Shown in pieces: positions 16,371 through 24,592 of a stretch of 49,388 bases of DNA. Source of the stretch: Oscillospiraceae bacterium (GTDB taxonomy: Bacteria; Bacillota; Clostridia; Oscillospirales; CAG-272). A program made the position numbers and the translations under genes. The notes under the pieces are model-generated. The model was not told where the DNA came from, did not search any database, and saw nothing but the letters and a program-made list of their open reading frames with translations. Positions within the stretch are counted from its first letter, which is position 1. Every line of letters begins with the position of its first letter. The stretch lies in NCBI GenBank assembly GCA_015063725.1, contig SVTP01000017.1:1-49388 (forward strand). Reading direction: 5' to 3'.

Positions 16371-17787
16371 ATGTATTTGCTTCGGCAAGCTCTGCCACAT
16401 CGGGGGCGTTTTTCTCGCGTTCCCATTGCTCGCCTACTTTCTTTTGTACGCGACGGTAAATGATTGCTTGGACAATAAACGTGATTGTCCAGGATGCACC
16501 GTAAGCAAAGAAAATCGTCAGGGGGTGACGGATCCAAACAAATACCGTATTGATCCACAACACGCGAACACCGCAAATGCCCACTACGGAGACGATCATT
16601 GGCAAGGTGGATTTGCCCATTGCGCGGATCGCGCTCCCGTAAATGCCTTCCAAATGTCCCATGACGTAGAAGCTGCTATTGACGATCAACTTGATTCTTG
16701 CAAACTCCACCACCTCTGGATTATTGGGGGCAAAGAGCGTTAAGAGAGGTAGGCTGACAAGGTTGAGAATACTATTCAAACCGACTGCCAAAGCAGAAAC
16801 TGTAACGGTACTGATCTTCATACATTCGCGAATGCGTGGCATATTTTTAGCACCTGTATTCTGACCGACGAACACATATGCCGCCGTACAGAATCCACCG
16901 CAGATGAACTGCGTATACGCACCTACGTTGGATGCGATCGAGCTGCCCGAAACATAAATGCTGCTATTGAAGGAATTGAGCGCCACCTGCATAACAAGGT
17001 TGCCAATGGCAAACATAGAGTTCTGTATGCCTGCGGGAACGCCAAGGCGTAATACGTCCTTCAGCGTGGGGATATCAAGCATCAGCTCGCGGGGCTGCAG
17101 CTTTAAAAATCCGTTCGTTCTCAGCATGTAGATCAAAATCATGATGCAGGATACCCATTGTGCAACCGCCGTTGCAATACCGACACCGAGTGCGCCCTCT
17201 CCAAAGCCGAGCACCATAACGAGATTGAGAATGACGTTGATCACGCCCGACACCGACAAAAAGAGCAACGGACGGGTACTATCCCCCGTCGCCTGCAGCA
17301 TGGCAGAGCAGTAGCTGTAGATCAGCTGCGCGGGAATGCCCGCAAAGTAGGCACGCATATAAAGGACGGCTTGATCGAGGACTGCGTCGGGGGTTTCCAT
17401 CAAAATCAGCAACGGGCGTGCAAATGCAAAGCCAAGAACCCCCAAAAGAACACCGCAAATCGTTGCCAGTGTCACCGAGGTGTGAACGGTCTTTTTGATG
17501 CTATGCTCCTCTTTGGCGCCGACTGCGTGGGAGACCAGAACGCCGGAACCAACGGAAAGCCCCACAAAAAAGGTGATGATCATGCTCACCAAAGGTCCGC
17601 ACGCGCTGACTGCCGAAAGTGCGATCTCTCGCGCCTCGGGAGTGGCACCGCCCCACCGTCCAACCACGATGGTATCTGCCGTATTGAAAAGTTGATTGAT
17701 AATAGACGTTGCCATAGTTGGCAGCGCAAAGCGTGTTAAAAGCGGTAGGATCTTGCCCTCCGTCATATCTATTTTCACTTTTGCCAT
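16369..17787 (-). CDS. MATE-family efflux transporter
   Basis: A 472-residue multidrug-and-toxin-extrusion type transporter with about twelve membrane segments. The N-terminal part has the usual MTEGKILPLLTRFALPTM followed by INQLFNTADTIVVGRWGG, and the middle shows the second half of the inverted repeat (GVPAGIQNSMFAIGNLVMQ, GFCTAAYVFVGQNTGA). Family members export cationic drugs or metabolites using sodium or proton gradients. The start at 17787 follows GGAGG by 6 bases; a GTG 30 bases upstream falls inside a palindrome and lacks a site. The 20-base palindrome over the expected transcription start (17799-17818) suggests repression by an unidentified regulator. Confidence 0.92.
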   Translation of the reverse strand: MAKVKIDMTEGKILPLLTRFALPTMATSIINQLFNTADTIVVGRWGGATPEAREIALSAVSACGPLVSMIITFFVGLSVGSGVLVSHAVGAKEEHSIKKTVHTSVTLATICGVLLGVLGFAFARPLLILMETPDAVLDQAVLYMRAYFAGIPAQLIYSYCSAMLQATGDSTRPLLFLSVSGVINVILNLVMVLGFGEGALGVGIATAVAQWVSCIMILIYMLRTNGFLKLQPRELMLDIPTLKDVLRLGVPAGIQNSMFAIGNLVMQVALNSFNSSIYVSGSSIASNVGAYTQFICGGFCTAAYVFVGQNTGAKNMPRIRECMKISTVTVSALAVGLNSILNLVSLPLLTLFAPNNPEVVEFARIKLIVNSSFYVMGHLEGIYGSAIRAMGKSTLPMIVSVVGICGVRVLWINTVFVWIRHPLTIFFAYGASWTITFIVQAIIYRRVQKKVGEQWEREKNAPDVAELAEANT

Positions 17788-17798
17788 ACCGTCCTCCG

Positions 17799-17818
17799 CG
17801 TGGGCAATTTTGCCCACG
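17799..17818. promoter_or_regulatory. Candidate operator upstream of the MATE gene
   Basis: CGTGGGCAA and TTGCCCACG with a 2-base centre, perfect. It starts 5 bases downstream of the -10 box and ends just before the ribosome binding site. Confidence 0.5.
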
Positions 17819-17822
17819 GGGT

Positions 17823-17851
17823 ATTGTACACCTATTTATGCCAAATGTCAA
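17823..17851 (-). promoter_or_regulatory. Promoter for the MATE gene
   Basis: Minus strand: TTGACA (17846-17851), 17-base spacer, TACAAT (17823-17828). Confidence 0.75.
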
Positions 17852-17862
17852 CCCCAAAACAG

Positions 17863-17893
17863 AAAAAAGACTGCCTCTTTTTGGGAGACAGTC
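17863..17893 (-). terminator. Terminator after the acyl-CoA ligase gene
   Basis: GACTG (17869-17873) and CAGTC (17889-17893), extended by imperfect CCTC/GGAG pairing, with a T6 run on the minus strand. Confidence 0.7.
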
Positions 17894-17912
17894 TCTTTTT
17901 TGAAAATACAAA

Positions 17913-19607
17913 TTAATCAATGCTCATATCGAGCTTAAATCTCATGATTTTGCGCAGGGTGTTCTTGGGGAATTCAGTCTCACGAACCTTGAGAACGCCG
18001 ATCTTCTTGTAAGGAACTGCGGTGCGGTTGTAGTCGTCAACATACTTTTGCAGATGTGCCTTGATGTCGGTCACGTTGTTCTTTTCGATATATTCCTTAT
18101 CGGGATAAACCTCTGCAACGATTGCGTTATGCTCCATGCCTCTCTTGCTCTGTCCCTCGTAAACGATAATGTCGATAACGCCGGGAGTTGCAATCAGTTC
18201 GTTTTCGATCTCCTCGGGGTAAACGTTCTTACCGTTGGAGAGAATGATGAGGTTCTTTTTACGTCCGGTAATATAGAGAACGTTGTTCTTATCGAGCTTA
18301 CCGTAGTCGCCTGTCTTGAAGAAGCCCTCTTCATCGATGGCATCCTTGGTTGCGGCTTCATCCTTGAAGTAGCCGAGCATTACGTTGGGACCGGTTACCC
18401 AGATCTCGCCCTCGCCGTCCTCGTTGGGATGGTCGATTTTAACGGTGTCGATGTCGATAACGTGGCCTACGCTGCCGGGAACGGGGTTCTTGCTGCGGTT
18501 AACAGCAATGATGGGGGCGCACTCGGTGATGCCGTAGCCGTTGAGGGTGGAGATACCGATGGCTTCAAAGAATCTGAGAATTTCGGGGTTGATGGGAGCG
18601 CCGCCGGAAATGATCATTTTGACCTTGCCGCCAAATGCTGCGCGGATCTCGCTAAACAGCTTTTCGCGAACGTCGATGCCCACCTTGAGCATGCCGTTGC
18701 TGACCTTGATCATGCGGGCAACCAGCTTTTCCTTCTTCTTCTCTTTCAGGTTTGCCATAATGCGGCGGTAGAATGTTTCAAGATACAAAGGAACGATAAC
18801 CAGATGCTCGGGAGCTTGCTCCTTGAGCTCCTTGGCTACGTAACGCAGACCGCCGGAGATATAAATTTCACTACCGATCATCATGTGACCGATGAGCATA
18901 ACAGAGGAACCAAAGGTGTGGTGAGGAGGCAGAACGCCAACCGTCTTTTTACCAAAGTCCATATAAGGAATGATGGAGGAAAGGTCGGAAAGAATCGCGT
19001 TTTGCGAAAGCATTACGCCCTTGCCCTTGCCCGTGGTACCCGAGGTGAACACCAGCAGAGCCATTGTGTGGGGATCGATGGGAGCATTGAAATATGCATC
19101 GGGGTTTGCTGCAAACTTCGCTTTGCCGTTCTCAATCAGGGACGCAACAGATACGTCACCCTCTTTGCCGCCAAGATAAACGGTGGGGGTTGCAAGGGAT
19201 ACCTTGCCCTCGATGACAGCTGCCTTCTCCTTGAGGTCTGCATCGCAGAACAGGAACTCTGCCTCGGCACGCTCAACGGTTGCTGCGAGGTCCTCTGCCT
19301 GCCAGTCGCGGTCCAGAGGAATGAGCACACCACCGATGGAGAGCATTGCATAGTATATTGCTGCCCAATCATAGGAAAGCTTGCCGATTACAACGCAATG
19401 ACGGCCTGCACAGCCCATTGCCAAAAATTCACTTGCCAGTGCGCGTACGTCGTCACGGAATTCGAGGAAGCTCTTTTTTTCAATGTCGGCACGGGGGGTG
19501 GGACGGAAGGAGTAAACGGTATCGTTGCCATATTCATCAGCAGCCCATTCAAGAAGTTTTCTTACGTTTTCGAAATATCTGGGCTCATGCAGCATATCTT
19601 TGTTCAT
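17913..19607 (-). CDS. AMP-forming acyl-CoA ligase (long-chain type)
   Basis: A 564-residue member of the adenylate-forming superfamily, which activates a carboxylic acid with ATP and transfers it to coenzyme A. The AMP-binding loop is FTSGTTGKGKG (187-197). Further motifs are LNGYGITECAP, GEIWVTGPNVMLGYF, TGDYGKLDKNNVLYITGRKKN and the C-terminal acceptor lysine region FPKNTLRKIMRFK. The overall pattern fits long-chain fatty-acid CoA ligases, but the acid is not determinable. It lies 66 bases downstream of a TetR gene on the same strand and probably shares its promoter; such TetR proteins often respond to acyl-CoA (inference). Confidence 0.9.
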   Translation of the reverse strand: MNKDMLHEPRYFENVRKLLEWAADEYGNDTVYSFRPTPRADIEKKSFLEFRDDVRALASEFLAMGCAGRHCVVIGKLSYDWAAIYYAMLSIGGVLIPLDRDWQAEDLAATVERAEAEFLFCDADLKEKAAVIEGKVSLATPTVYLGGKEGDVSVASLIENGKAKFAANPDAYFNAPIDPHTMALLVFTSGTTGKGKGVMLSQNAILSDLSSIIPYMDFGKKTVGVLPPHHTFGSSVMLIGHMMIGSEIYISGGLRYVAKELKEQAPEHLVIVPLYLETFYRRIMANLKEKKKEKLVARMIKVSNGMLKVGIDVREKLFSEIRAAFGGKVKMIISGGAPINPEILRFFEAIGISTLNGYGITECAPIIAVNRSKNPVPGSVGHVIDIDTVKIDHPNEDGEGEIWVTGPNVMLGYFKDEAATKDAIDEEGFFKTGDYGKLDKNNVLYITGRKKNLIILSNGKNVYPEEIENELIATPGVIDIIVYEGQSKRGMEHNAIVAEVYPDKEYIEKNNVTDIKAHLQKYVDDYNRTAVPYKKIGVLKVRETEFPKNTLRKIMRFKLDMSID

Positions 19608-19673
19608 AGTGAAAAATTCCTTTCATATCAAGTATATAGGATTTGCTTTTTATTCAATCATCAATTTGGGCTC

Positions 19674-20270
19674 TTAACCCTCTGCAGGTGTAGCACGCAG
19701 ACCGTCCAAAAGAATGCCAAAGCTGTATTTGCAGCCCTTAACGGCTTCTTCCTTAGGTAGTCCCCTGCCAACGGCATCGGCGTTGTATCCACGCCAGAAG
19801 CACCAAAGCGAATAACTCAAAACGTCAACATCGACATCAGCGCGAATGTACGCCTTCTCCTTGGCGTATGTGAGCATTCTCTTAATTGCACTCATCCACC
19901 ACTCATAGTTACTTTGTGAACGAGAGTCATTTTCAAAAATATATTGATTAAACTGTTTTTTAAGGTCATAAGAACGAATGAGCGTATCGGCAACCATTTC
20001 GGTAACGTGCTCAAAAAAATCTTCTTCGCTGGTGCTTTCCCACGCGGCGCTTTCGCGTATTTGCGCACTCACCTTTTGGTAAACCACGCCAAGAACGTCC
20101 TCTACGTTGCGAAAACGATTGTAGAACACGCGGTTTGTGATACCAAGCTCCAACAGAATTTTGCGTACATTGACAGTGTGTGCACCGTTTGTCATTGCCA
20201 TTCGCTCGGCTACGGTAATAATTTTTTCGGACATTTCATCAACGATCAGTCCGTTTTGCGATACCGCCAT
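19674..20270 (-). CDS. TetR-family regulator of the acyl-CoA ligase operon
   Basis: A 198-residue protein. The helix-turn-helix lies at about residues 17-62 (KIITVAERMAMTNGAHTVNV, then LGITNRVFYNRFRNVEDVL). The C-terminal part is all-helical, with the aromatic stretch SYSLWCFWRGYN. Its promoter contains two CACAC-N-GTGTG palindromes spaced two helical turns apart, one filling the -35/-10 spacer and one over the transcription start, a layout typical of autorepression by a TetR dimer pair. The acyl-CoA ligase follows on the same strand, so the regulator most likely controls it as well. Confidence 0.9.
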   Translation of the reverse strand: MAVSQNGLIVDEMSEKIITVAERMAMTNGAHTVNVRKILLELGITNRVFYNRFRNVEDVLGVVYQKVSAQIRESAAWESTSEEDFFEHVTEMVADTLIRSYDLKKQFNQYIFENDSRSQSNYEWWMSAIKRMLTYAKEKAYIRADVDVDVLSYSLWCFWRGYNADAVGRGLPKEEAVKGCKYSFGILLDGLRATPAEG

Positions 20271-20289
20271 AGTGTCACCATCCTTTCAG

Positions 20290-20322
20290 CACACAGTGTG
20301 TTCATTATAGCACACTGTGTGC
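20290..20322. promoter_or_regulatory. Twin TetR operator sites
   Basis: CACAC-A-GTGTG (20290-20300) and GCACAC-T-GTGTGC (20310-20322). The centres are 21 bases apart. They bracket the -10 box of the TetR promoter. Confidence 0.7.
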
Positions 20323-20332
20323 CAAATGTCAA
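20304..20332 (-). promoter_or_regulatory. Promoter of the TetR-ligase operon
   Basis: Minus strand: TTGACA (20327-20332), 17-base spacer that holds one operator, TATAAT (20304-20309). Confidence 0.8.
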
Positions 20333-20410
20333 TCTTTCCCTTTGATTATTAACATCTCGTTCACACTTTCGTCGGTTTTGGTGTGATTTTGTAAATTTTT
20401 GAAGGAAAGA

Positions 20411-20439
20411 TTGCATTTTGCGAGAAAATGGAGTATGAT
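20411..20439 (+). promoter_or_regulatory. Promoter for the flavin reductase-like gene
   Basis: TTGCAT (20411-20416), 17-base spacer, TATGAT (20434-20439). Confidence 0.6.
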
Positions 20440-20476
20440 AATAAATAGATATTAAAATTGGAAAGGAAAAATCCCT

Positions 20477-20983
20477 ATGATCACATTTGAACACGTTGCC
20501 GCAAAAGACGTTGATGCTATTTTTAACCGCATTGACAAGCAATGGATGCTCATTAGTGCCACCGACGGTGAGCACACCAACACCATGACCGCCTCGTGGG
20601 GAGCGATGGGCATTCTTTGGCACAAGCCCGTTGCCATCTGCTTTATTCGTCCGCAACGCTACACCTACAACATTACCGAAAAAAGCGATTATCTCTCGCT
20701 GGCTTTTCTTGGTGAAGAATACCGCGATGCTCTTGTTTTTTGCGGTCGCAACAGCGGTCGCGACGGCGACAAGTTTGCGCAATCGGGACTGACCTGTGCT
20801 ATGACCGAGAACGGTGTTCCCTTCCCCTTGGAGGCCGAGATGGTGATGATCTGCCGCAAGATGTATGCGGATGACATCAAAAAAGCATCTTTTATTGACA
20901 AAGAGATGTTGAAAAATTATCCGATCGACGACTTCCATCGCGTGTACATTTGTGAGATTGAGAACGTTCTGGTTAGAAAATAA
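20477..20983 (+). CDS. Flavin reductase-like FMN-binding protein
   Basis: A 168-residue protein with the split-barrel flavin reductase-like fold. Diagnostic stretches are QWMLISATDGEHTNTMTASW (substrate and FMN pocket), WHKPVAICFIRPQRYTYN and SLAFLGEEYRDALVFCG, followed by a C-terminal beta strand EIENVLVRK. Proteins of this size in Clostridia usually bind FMN, but their electron partner is unknown. It appears monocistronic: its own promoter lies upstream and a GC-rich hairpin follows. Confidence 0.85.
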   Translation: MITFEHVAAKDVDAIFNRIDKQWMLISATDGEHTNTMTASWGAMGILWHKPVAICFIRPQRYTYNITEKSDYLSLAFLGEEYRDALVFCGRNSGRDGDKFAQSGLTCAMTENGVPFPLEAEMVMICRKMYADDIKKASFIDKEMLKNYPIDDFHRVYICEIENVLVRK

Positions 20984-20993
20984 TATAAAAAAT

Positions 20994-21023
20994 CGCGCGG
21001 CAAATATTGACATTTGCCGCGCG
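20994..21023. promoter_or_regulatory. Hairpin that overlaps the next promoter
   Basis: CGCGCGGCAAAT (20994-21005) and ATTTGCCGCGCG (21012-21023) form 12 perfect pairs around a 6-base loop. It could end the flavin reductase transcript, although no T-run follows. It also covers the -35 box and most of the spacer of the promoter at 21007-21035, so it may equally be an operator. Confidence 0.5.
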
Positions 21024-21035
21024 TTGTGCTAAAAT
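21007..21035 (+). promoter_or_regulatory. Promoter for the ECF S component-MFS pair
   Basis: TTGACA (21007-21012), 17-base spacer, TAAAAT (21030-21035). Confidence 0.6.
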
Positions 21036-21089
21036 ATTCCTATTCATTCAATCATCCATCACTGATGGAGCAAAGAAAGGACGAAAGTG

Positions 21090-21683
21090 ATGAAGGACAA
21101 TCAAAGAAAATTTATTTATACGGCATTATTCGCTGCTGTTGTGGTTGTGTTGCAAATGTTTGTTTCCATTCCTCTTGGAATGTTTACCATTACCCTGACT
21201 TTAGTTCCCATTATGCTGGGCGCGATTTTGTTCGGCCCCGCCAGCGGCGCAATTCTGGGCGGCGTGTTTGGCGTGGTGGTTGCCATTCAGGTGGTAACCG
21301 GTGCGGCAGGACCTCTTAGCTCTGCAATGTTTTTGCAAACACCTGTTATCACCGTTGTACTCTGTGTTCTGAAGGGTGTTGCCGCGGGATGGGTATCCGG
21401 ATTGATTTACAAAGCCTTTGCAAAGCATGAAAAAACAAAGCTTGGAACGATTTTGTCGGCAATCGCTTGCCCCATTGTCAACACAAGCATTTTTGCGCTT
21501 GGCTTGTTCGTCTTTTATAGCGGACTCATCAACACGTGGGCAATTGACAACGCATTTGCCAACGCCTTTACCTTTGTAATGCTTGGTTGCATTGGACTGA
21601 ACTTCCTCGTAGAGTTTGCCGTAAACGTATTGCTCATTCCCGTAGCACTCCGCATGATCAAAATTGTAAAAAGACTGATGTAA
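21090..21683 (+). CDS. ECF transporter S component, substrate unknown
   Basis: A 197-residue membrane protein with about six hydrophobic segments, matching the substrate-binding subunit of energy-coupling-factor vitamin importers. The N-terminus KFIYTALFAAVVVVLQMFVS and the Gly-rich LGAILFGPASGAILGGVFGV are typical. The EcfA/EcfT energy module is not in the window and would be shared from elsewhere. The substrate cannot be read; no riboswitch is visible upstream. The ATG at 21090 is preferred over the adjacent GTG at 21087. The MFS gene starts one base after its stop. Confidence 0.8.
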   Translation: MKDNQRKFIYTALFAAVVVVLQMFVSIPLGMFTITLTLVPIMLGAILFGPASGAILGGVFGVVVAIQVVTGAAGPLSSAMFLQTPVITVVLCVLKGVAAGWVSGLIYKAFAKHEKTKLGTILSAIACPIVNTSIFALGLFVFYSGLINTWAIDNAFANAFTFVMLGCIGLNFLVEFAVNVLLIPVALRMIKIVKRLM

Positions 21684-21684
21684 T

Positions 21685-22938
21685 ATGAAATCCAAGGTTT
21701 CCCAAAGCACCAAAAAGATCGCCTACCTGTTGGCGGTCGTATACTTTACCAGCTACTGTATGCGCGTCAATCTTGCCGTCATGCTGGTAAAGATCTGCAG
21801 TGAAATGCAGGTTGAAAAATCTGCTCTTGCAATCGTCATTACCGGATTGACAGTAGCTTATGGCACAGGTCAGATCATCAGCGGCTTTTTAGGCGACCGC
21901 GTCAAGCCCCGGCACATCATTCCTGCAGGGTTGGCGCTTGCCGTTTTGTGCAACGTAGGCATCTTTTTTGCCTCAACAATACCCATCATGACCGTCATTT
22001 GGAGTGTCAACGGCTTTGCGCACGCGCTCCTTTGGCCGCCCATCGTGCGACTGATGTCCACGCATCTTTCGGCAGAGGATTACAGCTTTGCCGCAGTACG
22101 TGTCAATCAAGGCTCGTCGGTTGCCACCATCGCTCTGTATCTGTTCTGCCCTCTTTTGCTTGGTGTGATGGAGTGGCGCACCATTATGCTGCTTTGTGCC
22201 GCGTGGGGTGCTGTGATGATCGTCCTTTGGTTTATTCTCTATCCGCGCATCTTCACCAAAACCGACAAGCCGACAGAAAAAGCAGAGACGCCGACACCCG
22301 AGCCCGCACAAAAGGCTTTGCCTGTTCCGCTCTACATATTCGGCGCACTCGCCATGATCATGCCCGGCATTATGATGCAAGGGATGCTGCGCGACGGTGT
22401 GACCAACTGGATGCCCTCTTTTTTGCTTGAGACCTTTGGGCTCAGCGAGGAAAACTCGATCGTTTCCACCGTTATTCTCGCCATCTTTACCATGATCAGC
22501 TATTCGGCGTTCAGCGCACTGCAAAAGCGGTTCTTCAAGAATGAGGTCAGCTGTGCCGCCGCAATTTTTGGCGGCTCTGCGTTGGTGTGCAGCGCGTTGT
22601 TCCTTGTGAATGCTTTCTTGCCCGAGGCGGCGCTTGTTCCCTCTCTTATTTTGATGGCGCTCACCGTTGCCGCTATGCACGGTGTCAACCTGATGCTCAT
22701 TGCCATCGTTCCGCGCAGATTTGTTCCTTTTGGAAAGGTGTCGACCTATTCGGGCATTCTCAACGCTTGCACCTACGTGGGCGCGGCGATCTCGACCTAC
22801 GGCTTTGCGGCTCTTGCCGAGACCTTTGATTGGAACTTTACCATTCTCACCTGGGTCGCCATCTCGCTCGTTGGCGCTGCTCTCTGCTTCTTTGCCGCTC
22901 GCATTTGGCAGAGGCATTTAGATGCATATAAGTTTTAA
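21685..22938 (+). CDS. Major facilitator superfamily transporter
   Basis: A 417-residue, twelve-segment transporter. The first segment (YLLAVVYFTSYCMRVNLAVM) and the loop GQIISGFLGDRVKPRHIIPA carry the MFS signature; the pattern around NGFAHALLWPPIVRLMS resembles the organophosphate:phosphate antiporter group (GlpT/UhpT-like). A central cytoplasmic loop of about 30 residues (TKTDKPTEKAETPTPEPAQK) separates the halves. Direct abutment with the ECF S component suggests co-translation and perhaps a related substrate, but that is inference. Confidence 0.88.
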   Translation: MKSKVSQSTKKIAYLLAVVYFTSYCMRVNLAVMLVKICSEMQVEKSALAIVITGLTVAYGTGQIISGFLGDRVKPRHIIPAGLALAVLCNVGIFFASTIPIMTVIWSVNGFAHALLWPPIVRLMSTHLSAEDYSFAAVRVNQGSSVATIALYLFCPLLLGVMEWRTIMLLCAAWGAVMIVLWFILYPRIFTKTDKPTEKAETPTPEPAQKALPVPLYIFGALAMIMPGIMMQGMLRDGVTNWMPSFLLETFGLSEENSIVSTVILAIFTMISYSAFSALQKRFFKNEVSCAAAIFGGSALVCSALFLVNAFLPEAALVPSLILMALTVAAMHGVNLMLIAIVPRRFVPFGKVSTYSGILNACTYVGAAISTYGFAALAETFDWNFTILTWVAISLVGAALCFFAARIWQRHLDAYKF

Positions 22939-22948
22939 TAGGACGTTA

Positions 22949-23115
22949 TGTGGGGGAACCTTTTTCGCGAAAAAGGTTCCCCCACACCCCTTCCAAAAAG
23001 CACTCGCACAAACATTATCTAAATAGATTTGTTATTTCACAAATAGACGGTCGACGCGAGCGCAACGCTCGCTTTGGCTCTCGCAAACGGTCAGGCACCG
23101 CCAAGACCCTGCCCG
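22949..23115. repeat. Dispersed intergenic repeat, copy 1
   Basis: It begins with a 17-pair hairpin (22949-22965 with 22970-22986; TGTGGGGGAACC arm) that may also end the MFS transcript. It continues with CCCCTT, CACAAA and TCGACGCGAG motifs and a hairpin GCGAGCG-CAA-CGCTCGC (23056-23072). The same order of motifs with a compensatory stem change is found in copy 2 (38155-38362). No protein-coding function is visible here. Confidence 0.6.
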
Positions 23116-23197
23116 TTCAGAAAGTTGTTTTCATAAAAAAGGTATAATTTCTTATGGAACTATATCACTTTTTATTTAAACGTGTCAATTAGAAAAA

Positions 23198-23212
23198 TTA
23201 ACCATTGGTTAA
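23198..23212. promoter_or_regulatory. Palindrome upstream of the second XRE gene
   Basis: TTAACCA-T-TGGTTAA, a perfect 15-base palindrome ending 21 bases before the -35 box. The position suits an activator or an auxiliary operator site. The rest of 23116-23233 shows no feature I can name. Confidence 0.4.
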
Positions 23213-23233
23213 ACTATGTGGCGCATCGATACC

Positions 23234-23262
23234 TTGCAAAAATAGCTTTTTAGCGGTATAAT
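23234..23262 (+). promoter_or_regulatory. Promoter for the second XRE gene
   Basis: TTGCAA (23234-23239), 17-base spacer, TATAAT (23257-23262). Confidence 0.7.
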
Positions 23263-23309
23263 ACAACTAGAAGCACCGGTGATTCAATTATGAAAAACGA
23301 GGTAAAATT

Positions 23310-24422
23310 ATGCAACTTTACATTGGTGAAAACATCAAACGTCTTCGCAAGCAAAAAAACATTACGCAAGAAACGCTTGCAGATCATATGCACGTTTCAA
23401 CAGCAGCAGTTTCAAAGTGGGAACGAAACGAAACACTCCCCGATATTGGTATGGTTATTCCGTTGGCATCGTATTTTGACGTGTCAGCCGATGAACTTCT
23501 TGGTTTTGATGTAGCTAAAGCTGAAGAAAAAATCCAAGAAATTCTAAACGAGCGAAAGAGATTATCTGCGCTTGGCAAAATACACGAGGCGTTTGATCTT
23601 ATCGTTCAGGCTTATGAGGACTTCCCCAACGATTGGCGGATCATTGAGGAATACATGTGGAAACTCAATTACGATCCAAATTGTATTGAGCCATACGGTA
23701 ATGAAATTCACAAGGATGAGCTTTATCGTCTTTGCAAGCAGGTGCTGGACGAATGTACAATAGACAAGGTTCGTTATTCTGCGCTTTCAATCCTTGGTGG
23801 GCTATATATTTTGGACAGACAGATCGACAAGGCGGTTGAAACAGCCAAACGCTTTCCAAATTTGGCTTTTTCGCAGGAAAAAGAACTGCAAAACTGTTAC
23901 GATATGGGATCAAAAGAGTGGTGGGGATACACAAGAGCGGGGTTGGCAGAATTCGCAGAGTATCTGATGGTGGACATCCGCAATATGGCATTAGAAGTGG
24001 AAGATCCATGTGAATCTATTCGAATTTTACAAAAAGCGATTGCTTTAATTGAACTAATATTTGATGATGGAGATTATTGCTTTTGGAATTATCATTTGGC
24101 CGAACTGCATATTTGGATCGCCCATCGGTATGTTCGCGCTCACGATTTGACAGCAGCTTTTCATCATTTTGAGAAGGGCTTGCAGCATGCCAAAGCATAT
24201 GACGATCTTCCGCAAACCGCCACACACACATCCTTCCTTGTTAAAGGAAATGTATTTGATGCACGCAATATCAATTCCGGTATGGAAGAAAACGAGGTGG
24301 CGCGAGAGCTCGATTATCTCCTTGAAAGTGAGTCCTATAAAGAACTAAAAGATACCCCTCAAATGAAAACACTTCTTTTGCAGTATGAATCATTTGCAGG
24401 AAAAAAGAAGGACTATTCATAA
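23310..24422 (+). CDS. XRE-family regulator with long helical C-terminal region
   Basis: A 370-residue protein. The Cro/C1-type helix-turn-helix occupies about residues 5-60 (KQKNITQETLADHMHVSTA, then VSKWERNETLPD), closely matching the regulator at 751-1545. The remaining 300 residues are helical, with tetratricopeptide-like spacing and many aromatic residues (WWGYTRAGLAEFAEYL, FWNYHLAELHIWIAHRY), suggesting peptide or protein binding. The start follows GAGG by 6 bases. It is monocistronic, with promoter, candidate palindrome and terminator. Its target is unknown. Confidence 0.85.
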   Translation: MQLYIGENIKRLRKQKNITQETLADHMHVSTAAVSKWERNETLPDIGMVIPLASYFDVSADELLGFDVAKAEEKIQEILNERKRLSALGKIHEAFDLIVQAYEDFPNDWRIIEEYMWKLNYDPNCIEPYGNEIHKDELYRLCKQVLDECTIDKVRYSALSILGGLYILDRQIDKAVETAKRFPNLAFSQEKELQNCYDMGSKEWWGYTRAGLAEFAEYLMVDIRNMALEVEDPCESIRILQKAIALIELIFDDGDYCFWNYHLAELHIWIAHRYVRAHDLTAAFHHFEKGLQHAKAYDDLPQTATHTSFLVKGNVFDARNINSGMEENEVARELDYLLESESYKELKDTPQMKTLLLQYESFAGKKKDYS

Positions 24423-24431
24423 TACACCGTA

Positions 24432-24460
24432 GGGCGGGGGCTTGCTCCCGCCGTTTTTTT
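24432..24460 (+). terminator. Terminator after the second XRE gene
   Basis: GGCGGG (24433-24438) and CCCGCC (24447-24452), followed by GTTTTTTT. Confidence 0.75.
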
Positions 24461-24511
24461 GTGCACGGGGATGTGCTTTCCGTTTTCTTTTGCATCCTTT
24501 GAAATTGGGTA

Positions 24512-24540
24512 TTGAAAACTGGAGAAAAATGTGATATACT
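24512..24540 (+). promoter_or_regulatory. Promoter for the acyltransferase pair
   Basis: TTGAAA (24512-24517), 17-base spacer, TATACT (24535-24540). Confidence 0.6.
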
Positions 24541-24592
24541 GTAAAGAGATATAGATACCAATTCAACTTTTTTTATTTGAAATGAGAGCTTT

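Noticed and set aside
22950-23147. Small open frame over the repeat after the MFS gene
   Set aside because: It consists of hairpin arms of the dispersed repeat and has no ribosome binding site.
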